Made by a program: the position numbers and the translations under genes. Source: TMED14 sp965657195 (lineage in GTDB: Bacteria; Bacteroidota; Bacteroidia; Flavobacteriales; Schleiferiaceae). From it: 64,000 nucleotides of DNA. The notes under the pieces were generated by a model. It saw only the letters and a list, made by a program, of their open reading frames with translations. It was not told where the DNA came from and ran no database searches. The stretch is taken from positions 5,389 through 69,388 of the forward strand of contig CBFHNK010000002.1 in assembly GCA_965657195.1 (NCBI GenBank), written 5' to 3'. Shown piece by piece: positions 26,654-36,000 of this stretch; the first letter of the stretch is position 1; the number at the start of each line of letters is the position of its first letter.

Positions 26654-26661
26654 TCAAGGTA
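26654..26661 (-). promoter_or_regulatory. Degenerate -7 box for tlpA
   Basis: On the reverse strand TACCTTGA, two mismatches from TAnnTTTG, 4 nt before the ATG. It is kept because of the spacing it shares with other genes in the window. Confidence 0.35.
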
Positions 26662-26700
26662 CGCCAGGGCGCGGGGCTTGGCCAAGTCCGAAGGACTTAC

Positions 26701-26734
26701 AAAAAAAGCGCCCCGGCCAAACGGCCAGGGCGCT
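26701..26734 (-). terminator. Rho-independent terminator after the Omp28-like T9SS cargo gene
   Basis: A 12-bp stem with one mismatch (26723-26734 with 26707-26718, 4-nt loop), followed on the reverse strand by seven T. It separates the 641-aa gene from tlpA, so tlpA needs its own promoter. Confidence 0.9.
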
Positions 26735-26755
26735 CCGAATAATTAAGCGAATCGC

Positions 26756-28681
26756 TTAGTGCTGTACCGTAAAGCGCAGGGTCTCAACACGGTCGCTCAT
26801 CGCAACTTTTACAGTGTAGATTCCGTTGGCAAGGCCAGCGACATTGAGGTTCAGCTCGTTGGTTCCTGCGGCCACGGCCTCAGAAGCTGAAAGAACGAGT
26901 TGTCCGTTCAGGTTGAATACTTCAACACTTGCGTCTCCTGCCTCAACTGCGGCTACGAGTACCTTGACGGCATCGCGAGCTGGGTTGGGGTACAGGTGCG
27001 CGCGTCCAAGCTCAAGCTCTTCACCGCCCATGGCGTTGGTTCCAACGTGGATGTTGTCCAACCAAAGGTTGTTTCCGTAGGCTGAGTTGCACTCAAACTT
27101 GAAGAGTACTTCCTGACCGGCGTACGAAGCAAGGCTGATTTCGTTCGGGTACCACTGCGTAGGCTGTGGGAAGAAACGGCTTGTAGCATTTGGTGCGGTA
27201 GCTAGTGCAGTTCCTGCTTTGCTAAAGATGCTGGTCCACGAAGCGCCACAGTTGGTTGAAACGTACACATTCAAACCGTCGGCCTCACCGGCGTAGGAAG
27301 CGTATGCGTGCTGGAAGCGAAGCTTGTGGTTGGCAGTGATTCCGCCCACCTTAGGAGTGATCAAGCTGGCTTTGTCACCGGCTGGCATTGTGTAGAAGTC
27401 AACCATCAACGACTTAGGTGATTGGCCGTAGCCACCTAGTTCCCAAGTAAGACCGTTTACGTCAGCCTTCGATACCACAGTGACTAATGGAGCTTCAGAA
27501 CCGACAAACGTCATGATTAAGTCGGTCGGAACTTCACCAAAATCTGCAGATTCCATGTCTTGCATGTACGGAGCAGGTGTGGGCGTGTTGTTCAGGACCG
27601 CAGCCATTACCGGAGCAGACATGTTGTTCATTCCGTTGTAGTCGCCTGTTCCGTTTGGAGCAGATACCGTACCTACAATTGAGTTAGCACCTGCAGGAAG
27701 GGTCACTTGGGGGAAGCTCACGCTAGCCGTAGCGCCGGCAGCGAGGTTTCCAGTCCAGTTCTGGGTCACGGGGGTACCGCCGTTGATGCTGTAGCCCACT
27801 ACTGCAGACGTAATCGCGAGGCTACCCTCGTTCTTGATCGTCATCGTAGGAGTAGTGCTTCCGTTGCAAAGGCCCGCTGTTGCAGCAGCAAATGAAACTA
27901 CACCGAGGTCGGGGAGACCAGTGATCGCTTGTGGAGTCGTTTTGGCAGCATTCAGTACAGCCTTGCCCTGGTTGTCTTGAATGAAGGCTACAATAGAGAC
28001 TTCGTTCAGGTTGGCCAAGTAGGCGGGTGCTGCAACTTTAAAGCTGAGCATTTGAGTCTGTCCACCAGTCCAAGTATCTGCAAGGGTGGTTCCGCTTTGG
28101 TTCGGAACCATTTTACGCATGACCTGGTAGAAGCTGGTTTCGCCGTTTGAACCAGGAGCAGAAGGGTAGTTGATCTCCTCTTCAACAATTGCTACGTGGA
28201 GCTTAAGTGACCCTGCAGCACCTGAGGTGACCGTTGTTGATCCCGCATTGGCGATAAATACACCGATTTGAATGGAGTCGTAGCCGGGAGTCCACTGGTG
28301 GCTGGCCGTAATGTTCAATGGGGCGGCGGTGTTGTAGCGGTTGTCAATAGTAGACTGCGTTACAATCGTGCCGGGAGAACCAGGTCCGCTGCCGTCCATT
28401 ACGGAGTTCGGAACACCAGTGACACCGTAGTACTGCACGCGGGCATCAACCTCAGAAGGATTCTGAAGGTACATGGGGTCGTAGCCGGGCCAGCTCACTT
28501 GGTACTTCAGGGCCACCACTTTGGTTGGGTTGGCATCGAGAAGAGTTTTGAGGGCGGGATTCTGCGAGGCGCAGGGTCCACAAGATGCCTGAGTGAAGTG
28601 CTCTACCAAGACCAAGCGGTTTTGGCCAAAGGCACTAAGGCTTAAAAGTCCGGCAAGTGCCGTCAGCGTAAGGTGCTTCAT
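26756..28681 (-). CDS. Omp28-like thioredoxin-fold protein with a T9SS type A sorting domain
   Basis: 641 aa. A signal peptide (1-19) is followed by an Omp28/thioredoxin-like domain with VEHFTQASCGPC (C34, C37). A CARDB-like beta domain (about 255-350) and a jelly-roll-like domain (about 370-545) follow. The C-terminal T9SS type A sorting domain (about 565-641) begins LYPNPA and contains VEVFNLNGQ and GIYTVKV. It should be exported by the type IX system whose SprA is encoded 1.4 kb away and be attached to or released from the cell surface. The domain limits are by eye. Confidence 0.85.
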   Translation of the reverse strand: MKHLTLTALAGLLSLSAFGQNRLVLVEHFTQASCGPCASQNPALKTLLDANPTKVVALKYQVSWPGYDPMYLQNPSEVDARVQYYGVTGVPNSVMDGSGPGSPGTIVTQSTIDNRYNTAAPLNITASHQWTPGYDSIQIGVFIANAGSTTVTSGAAGSLKLHVAIVEEEINYPSAPGSNGETSFYQVMRKMVPNQSGTTLADTWTGGQTQMLSFKVAAPAYLANLNEVSIVAFIQDNQGKAVLNAAKTTPQAITGLPDLGVVSFAAATAGLCNGSTTPTMTIKNEGSLAITSAVVGYSINGGTPVTQNWTGNLAAGATASVSFPQVTLPAGANSIVGTVSAPNGTGDYNGMNNMSAPVMAAVLNNTPTPAPYMQDMESADFGEVPTDLIMTFVGSEAPLVTVVSKADVNGLTWELGGYGQSPKSLMVDFYTMPAGDKASLITPKVGGITANHKLRFQHAYASYAGEADGLNVYVSTNCGASWTSIFSKAGTALATAPNATSRFFPQPTQWYPNEISLASYAGQEVLFKFECNSAYGNNLWLDNIHVGTNAMGGEELELGRAHLYPNPARDAVKVLVAAVEAGDASVEVFNLNGQLVLSASEAVAAGTNELNLNVAGLANGIYTVKVAMSDRVETLRFTVQH

Positions 28682-28714
28682 TTGAAAGGGCTTTAATAAA
28701 AGGGTTAAGCGGCC

Positions 28715-28722
28715 GAAAACTA
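28715..28722 (-). promoter_or_regulatory. Possible -7 box for the 641-aa T9SS cargo gene
   Basis: On the reverse strand TAGTTTTC, one mismatch from TAnnTTTG, 33 nt before the ATG at 28681. Confidence 0.35.
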
Positions 28723-28772
28723 CGCAAAAAATGAACGCGCTCGGCAGCTTTGTTGCGAAGTCTGTAGCGAAG

Positions 28773-28780
28773 TACCTTTA
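28773..28780 (+). promoter_or_regulatory. Near-consensus -7 box for the small T9SS cargo gene
   Basis: TACCTTTA, one mismatch from TAnnTTTG, ending 4 nt before the ATG at 28785. It argues against the in-frame ATG at 28731. Confidence 0.5.
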
Positions 28781-28784
28781 CCCA

Positions 28785-29465
28785 ATGCAAAAAGTAGTAC
28801 TTCTGTTCGCCCTTCTGGCCGCAACCGCCGCCGGAGCGCAAAGCTTGTCCGTCGCGTCGATGGATAGCATTGCCTACATCAATAGCCACAACGGCATCCA
28901 GGCTACGGCACACGTTTCGGTGACCAACACTTCAAATGCCAGTAAGGATTACATCGTAGTCCGCCGCAAGGTCGGAACCACCGGATTGGTTGATTCCAAC
29001 TACTTCTGCTGGGACTTGTGCTACCCTGTGTGGGCCAACCAGAGCCAGGGTACGGTGACCATTGGGGCCGGCAGCACCGCAAACGACTTCAGTGGCTACG
29101 CCTACGTTCGCGACACCTCGGCCAACGGCCAAGACACCATTTGGTACACCTTTATCAACAATGCCGATGCCACAGATTCGCTTCAGGTCCAGGTGGTGTA
29201 CGGCTTCAATCGCTACGTGGCTTCGCCCGAAGCAGAGGTTCAGGTACTGCAGCTTTACCCATCGCCTGCGCGCAGCGGATCGCTGATGTTTGGCCTCCCC
29301 TCTGACGCGGTTCGTGTCGAGTGGGTGGATGCGTTAGGTCGCGTTGCCATGACGGCACCTGTCGGCTCAGATGGTTCGGTGGCTGTCCCCAACCAGCGCG
29401 GATTGTGGCTCGCTCGTGTGGTTCTTACCCGCGGTGAGCGCACGGTGAAGGTGACCGTCAACTAA
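28785..29465 (+). CDS. Secreted protein with a T9SS type A sorting domain
   Basis: 226 aa from the ATG at 28785, chosen because a canonical signal peptide (VVLLFALLAATAAGAQ) then starts at residue 1. The middle (about 20-145) is a beta-sandwich-like domain of unknown type with a CWDLC pair. The C-terminal part (about 150-226) is a T9SS type A sorting domain (LQLYPSPARSG, VEWVDALGR, ARVVLTRGERTVKVTV). It is divergent from the 641-aa cargo gene and lies just upstream of ruvA-sprA. Confidence 0.83.
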   Translation: MQKVVLLFALLAATAAGAQSLSVASMDSIAYINSHNGIQATAHVSVTNTSNASKDYIVVRRKVGTTGLVDSNYFCWDLCYPVWANQSQGTVTIGAGSTANDFSGYAYVRDTSANGQDTIWYTFINNADATDSLQVQVVYGFNRYVASPEAEVQVLQLYPSPARSGSLMFGLPSDAVRVEWVDALGRVAMTAPVGSDGSVAVPNQRGLWLARVVLTRGERTVKVTVN

Positions 29466-29501
29466 GCATACGAATTCGCCCATAAAGGCGTTAATAGGGG
29501 T

Positions 29502-30080
29502 ATGCTTCACCACCTACGCGGAACCCTCGTTGCGAAAACCCCCACGCATGTCGTGGTGGAATGCGGCGGGTTGGGCTACCTCATCCAAATTTCGCTGACG
29601 ACGTTCGGTGAGTTGCCCGATGGCGGAGAGGTCAAGCTACTGCTTCACCCAGTGTACCGAGAGGACGCGCAGCTCCTGTTTGGTTTTGCTTCGGAACTCG
29701 AGCGCGAAGTCTTTCTCATGCTCAATTCGGTTTCGGGCGTCGGAGCCAGTACCGCCCGCGTCATTTTGTCTACACTTCGCCCCGAAGAGGCGCTGAGCGT
29801 CGTGGCGAATGGGGATTCCGGAAGCCTTCAGCGCATCAAGGGTATCGGTGCCAAGACTGCGCAGCGCATTGTCGTGGATGTCCGCGACAAGGCCGTGAAG
29901 CTGGGTGCCTCGAGTCCCTTGGCGGCGGGCGGATCTTCGGCTCGAAGCGAAGCCCTCGAGGCCCTATTGGTACTCGGATTTGCCCGTCCCGCAGTTGAAA
30001 AGGCACTGTCGGCACTGTCGGCAGAGGCGGCAGATGCCAATGTTGAAGATTTGATCAAACGCGCCTTAGCTCGACTCTGA
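29502..30080 (+). CDS. ruvA: Holliday junction DNA helicase subunit RuvA
   Basis: 192 aa. N-terminal OB fold (LRGTLVAKTPTHVVVECGGLGY), two helix-hairpin-helix motifs (LNSVSGVGASTA, LQRIKGIGAKTAQRIV) and a C-terminal RuvB-binding domain with ALEALLVLGF. It binds four-way junctions. The stop overlaps the sprA start (TGATG), the arrangement common in Bacteroidota. Confidence 0.96.
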   Translation: MLHHLRGTLVAKTPTHVVVECGGLGYLIQISLTTFGELPDGGEVKLLLHPVYREDAQLLFGFASELEREVFLMLNSVSGVGASTARVILSTLRPEEALSVVANGDSGSLQRIKGIGAKTAQRIVVDVRDKAVKLGASSPLAAGGSSARSEALEALLVLGFARPAVEKALSALSAEAADANVEDLIKRALARL

Positions 30081-33000
30081 TGAACATTCGTGGGGTACTG
30101 GTTGGGCTAGGCTTGCTGGCGGTTTTGCGCCTTGGGGCACAAGACACGACAAGCACGGGCTGGCCGATGCCGGGACTGCCGACTCCCCCGAACTGGAAGA
30201 CCGAGGTGACCTATGATCCCGTAACCGGATTTTACATCCTGCAGCGCACGGTGGCGGGGGTTCCTGTTGGTGCTCCGCGCTACCTTAGTGAGGCAGACTA
30301 CCAAAAGTTTAAGTTCAGTCAGCTGGAATCAGACTATTGGCAGCAGCGGTGGGCCCAAGGAACGAGCACTTCAGACCGCGACGGCTCGAGCATCGTGCCG
30401 GACATGAACATCACCAATCCCGTCCTGCGGGACATTTTTGGTTCGGACCAACTCGAAATCCGCCCTACGGGTAGTGCGGAACTGCGCTTTGGGCTTCGCT
30501 ACCAGCACATCAAAAACCCCATTGTTCCGGAACGCAACCGGCGCACCTTGGCGTTTGACTTCGACCAAAAAATGCAGATTAGCGCGGCCGGCAAGCTGGG
30601 CGACCGCCTGAACCTCAACTTCAACTTTGATACCGAGGCCACCTTTGCCTTCGAAAACAAGGTCAAACTGGACTTCAAAGGACAAGAAGACGACATCCTC
30701 AAGGGCTTCGAAATGGGCGACGTCAGCCTTCCGACCAACGGGAGCCTGATTACCGGGGTTCAAAGTCTTTTTGGCCTCAAGACTCAGATGCAGTTTGGCA
30801 AGACGACCGTGACCACGGTCCTCGCCGAACAGCGCTCGCAGAGTCAGAGCATGAATATTCAGGGCGGAGCCTCTACGCAAGAGTTTCTGATTCAAGGAGA
30901 TGCGTACGAGGCCAACCGCCACTTTTTTCTGTCGCAGTTCTTTCGCGACCGCTACGAGCAGTGGGTCGGAACCCGCCCCATCATCCAATCCCCCGTGCAA
31001 ATTACCCGTGTGGAGGTGTGGGTGACCAACCGCCGCAACACCCCGACCGAAGTTCGCAACCTTATCGCATTCTTGGACCTCGGGGAAGGGGAGGTGGGCG
31101 CCTACCGAAGTTCTTCCCGAAGCCTTCCGGGTGAAGCCATTTTCCCTGGCCCAAGTGCAGATCCGTGGCCCAGCAACCGAGTCAACCGTTTAGATCCGCA
31201 AGAACTGCTTCAACGATATGCCTCAATCCGAGATGCCGCCTCGGCGGGATCCATTCTCGACGCAAGCGGCTATGACGGCAACATTGAGTACGCCCAACTC
31301 ACTAATGCCCGAATGCTGCAGCCGAACGAGTACAGCTTTAACCCCCAGCTCGGATACCTTTCGCTCAACACGGCCCTCAACCAAGACGAGGTCGTCGCGG
31401 TGGCCTACCAGTACACGGTTAACGGTCGGACCTACCAGGTGGGTGAGTTTTCGAATGACGGAATCGTCGCTCCAAAGTCGCTCATTCTCAAGCTTCTCAA
31501 GCACCAAATTCTCAACGTCCGCAGCCCGGCCTGGGACCTCATGATGAAGAACGTGTACAACCTCAACGCGTTTCAACTGAGCCCCGAAGATTTTCGCCTT
31601 GAACTGCTGTACGTCAACGACGAGACCGGACTACCGATTCCGTTTTTACCCAAGTCAAGCGTCAAGGACCAGCTCCTGGTTCAAGTCCTGCAGACCGATA
31701 AGGTGAACAGCAACGGCGACCCTTTTCCCGACGGACTTTTTGATTTTGTCGAGGGTCTGACGGTGCTGACGTCCACGGGGCGCATCATCTTGCCTGCGCT
31801 TGAGCCGTTTGGATCGTCTCTTTCGAAGCAGCTTTCGACGGCAGACGAGCGCAAGCGCTATGTCTACCAAGAGCTCTACGACTCGACGCTGTTCCGCGCC
31901 CAGGAACAGACCCAGCGCAACAAGTTCATGCTCCGTGGCCGCTACAAGTCGGCGGGCGGATCAGTCATTCAGCTCAATTCATTCAACATTCCGCGCGGAT
32001 CCATTTCGGTCACGGCCGGAGGCAATCGACTGACAGAAAATCAGGATTTCACTGTAGACTACGCCCTTGGTCAAGTTCGAATCATCAACGAAGCCATTGT
32101 GCAGAGTGGGGTTCCGATTCGCGTGAACTTCGAGAACAATTCGCTTTTCAATTTTCAGGCAAAAACATTTACCGGCCTCACTGTCAACCATCAGCTCCAG
32201 CCGAACTGGGTGGTCGGAGGCTCACTCCTACAGCTCCGCGAGGGGGCACTTACCCAAAAAGTGAGCGCGGGCGACGAGCCTGTCCGCAACGCCATTTGGG
32301 GACTCAATACGCAGTATGAGAAGAATTTACCGGGTTTGACGCGCGCACTCGACAAGCTCCCTTTTGTGTCGACGAAGGCGCCGTCAAGCATCATGCTCAC
32401 GGCAGAAGTAGCGCAGCTCCTTCCCGGATCACCGCGGATTATCAACGTAAACGGCGAGCCGACCACCTACCTCGACGACTTCGAAAGCAGTCAAACGGCA
32501 ATCGACCTTCGCGGAACCACCACCTGGCAGCTCGCCTCTGTGCCCGACGGCCAGCCCGACCTCTTTCCTGAGGCTTCCATGGCCAACGACTGGGCTTCGA
32601 ACTATAACCGGGCTCGCCTGGCTTGGTACATGATCGACAACTCGTTCTTTACCGGAACCAGCATCACTCCCCAAAACATTCGCGACAACCCCGCCATCAC
32701 GAGCGACCACTACCAGCGCATGGTTCCGTTTGCTGAGGTGTTCCCCAACATCACCCTGGACCCGAGTCAGGCGCGCAACATCAACACCTTTGATTTGCAG
32801 TTTGACCCCACTGAGCGCGGTCCGTACAACTACGACGTTCAGGGACTGAACGGAATTTCTGCGGGTCTGAACCCCGATGGAAGCCTTAAAGATCCGCGCA
32901 GCCGTTGGGGCGGAATCATGCGCCAGCTCACCATCAACAACTTTGAGGAGCAAAACATCGAGTTCGTCCAGTTCTGGGTGATGGACCCCTTCTTGGACAA

Positions 33001-36000
33001 CCCCAGTGCGCCGGGCGGCGACGTCTACCTCCACCTTGGCAACGTGTCTGAGGACATCCTCAAGGACGGAATGCAATCGTTTGAACACGGCCTCCCCTCG
33101 GACGGTTCGCGAACGGATGTAGACTCCTCGGTGTGGGGCTATGCCTCTCGCTACCAGCCTGTTGTGGACGCCTTTGACAACAGCGAGGCCTCGCGTCCCA
33201 ACCAGGATGTAGGTCTCGACGGACTCCGCGACGACGACGAGCGCCGCTGGCTTGGCCCCGGTTCCCAGACCTACCTCGACCGGCTTCAAGCGGCATTTGG
33301 CCCCGGAAGCCCTATCTACACTGCTGCTCAGCTTGACCCCGCAGCAGACAATTTTGTCTTTTACCGCGGGAGCAACCAGGACCAAGCAAACGCCAACATT
33401 CTTCAGAGGTACCGCTACTTCAACAACCCCGACGGCAATTCTCGCACCGACCTCGTTGACGGCCAGCCCGCCATGAGCACCAACATGCCCGACAAAGAGG
33501 ATGTCAACCGTGACGCCACCCTCAACCGAAGCGAGCAGTACTTCAGCTACCGAATTTCAATGCGCCCCGAGGACCTCGTCGTCGGCCAGAACTACATCGC
33601 AGATATCTACGAGACCACTACCGACTTGCTTCCTGACCAAACCCGCAAGCCCGTACGGTGGATTCAGTTCAAGATTCCGGTATTTGAACCGGACCAGAAA
33701 GTGAATGGCGCCCAGGACTTTAGGTCGGTGCGCTTCGCGCGTTGGATTTTGCGCGACTGGCAGCAGCCCGTGGTACTCCGCATGGCCCGATTGGACCTCG
33801 TGCGCGGAGAATGGCGGCGCTACCGATTCAGCCTCGACGCGGCGCGCGAGATGATTCCCGTGGACGAATCCGACGAAACCTCGTTTGCCGTCAACGCCGT
33901 GAACCTTGAAGAGAACGGCGGCCGGGTTCCTGTGGCCTACGTCATGCCTCCGGGGATCCGCCGTCAAGTACTGCTCGGCAACACCTCAATCCTTCAGCAG
34001 AACGAGCAGTCGCTAAGCCTGCGCACCTGCGGGCTCCGCGACGGAGACGGACGCGCCGTCTTCAAGAACACCAGCGTCGACATGCGCATGAACAAACGCG
34101 TGAAAATGTTTGTGCACGCGGAAGCAGGCGACAACCCCAATGGGTTGAACGACGGCGACTTGCGTCTTTTTGTGCGCTTCGGAAACGACTACAGCCAGAA
34201 CTACTACGAATACGAAATGCCCCTCACCGTGACCCCGTGGGCGAGCACTGCAGAAGATGTAGTATGGCCCGCGGCCAACGATGTTGACATCGAGTTTGCA
34301 ATCTGGACGGCGCTCAAGCTTGAACGCGATGCCGCCATGCGCACCAATCCCAACATTACTCCCGCAATGCCCTACGAGCGGGTAGATGGCGACCGGGTAT
34401 ACCGTGTGGTGGGTACGCCCAACCTCGGGTGGGTCCGCACGATGATGGTGGGTGTTCGCAACCCGCGCCGCTCCTCGACCAACCCGACGGACGACGGCTT
34501 AAACAAATGTGCGGAGGTATGGATCAACGAACTCCGCATGACCGACTTTGACAACCGCGGTGGCGTGGCGGGCATTGCGCGCGGAACCGCCAAACTCGCC
34601 GACCTCGGCCAAGTGGCGCTGAGTGGCGGCTTCTCGACTCCTGGATTTGGGGGAATCGATATGGCGCCCAACGAGCGCAATAAGTTCAGTTCGGTCAACT
34701 ACGACATGCAGACCAACGTGGACCTGCACCGCTTTTTACCGGGGAACAGCCGACTCCGCCTCCCGATGTTCGTCACCCATGCTCAGGACTGGAAGACCCC
34801 CATGTTCAATCCCTACAGTCCCGACATCGAAATGGGCAAAGCGATTGACAACCTTCCGGGCGCTCAGGCCAAGGATTCGCTGCGTACCATGGTCAGCGAC
34901 TTCATGCAGCGCCGCGCCGTCGCCTTCACCAATGTTCGACTTGACCGCGCGCCAAGTGGCGGATCCGCCGGGGGACGCGGCCCAGCGATCGGTCCGCCGG
35001 GAATGGGAGATTCCGAATCAAAGTCAGCAGCCCAAGGTCTCAATGCCGGCGAAGGCAGCGCCAAGCTCCCCAAAAGGCCGATGCCGTGGGACGTTGAAAA
35101 CCTCAGCGCCACGTACGCCTTTAATGAAGTACTGCGCCGCGACGCCAACACGCTTCAGGACCTCAGGGTCGAGAACCGCGGAAGCCTTGCCTACGCCTAC
35201 CAAACAAAGCCGATTAATATTCAGCCCTTTAAAAATCTAAAGCCCAAGAGCCTCGCCCTAATTCGCGACGCCAACCTCAACCTTACGCCTTCGCGCGTGA
35301 GCATCCGCGCTGACGTCCTTCGAAGCCAGCAGACCATGCAGATGCGCAATGTGGACAATCCAAAGTTCCAGCTGCCGATCACGTACAGCAAGAACTTCAC
35401 GATGGACCGCAACTACAATGTCATTTGGGATCCGACCAAAATGTGGAAGCTCGACTACACCTCGCGCATTCGACTGCGCTTTGACGAGCTCCCGGGCCCC
35501 AATTCCGAGGACAGTGTGCGGAATTTCTTGAACGAAAACCTTCGCGAAGGTGGTCGCCCCATCGAATACCACCACACTATCAACACCACGTGGGCGATTC
35601 CGATTAATAAGCTCCCGCTGATGGGATTTTTGCAAACTCAGGTTCGCTACACTGCGGACTTGGACTGGAAGACCAACTCGCTCTGGGCGAGCCGTCCGGG
35701 CTTGGATTCGCTGAATTTCGGAAACACGGTCGAGTCCAGTGGCAAGTGGAACGCCTCAGCCAACGCAAACATGGCGACGCTGTACAATCTGATTCCGGGG
35801 TACAGCAAGCTTAAAAAGCCCGCCCGTGGGGCGACGGCCCGAGGCGGAAAGGGTCCGGCTAAAGCCGCCGGGGCGAAGGCGAAGACCGATAAAGCCGATG
35901 AGCCGAAGTTGGCCAAGACAATATTGGTGGGCGCAGTGGATTTCGCGACCATGCTCAAGAGTGTCAATGCCACCGCGAGTCTCAATACGGGGTCGCTGTT

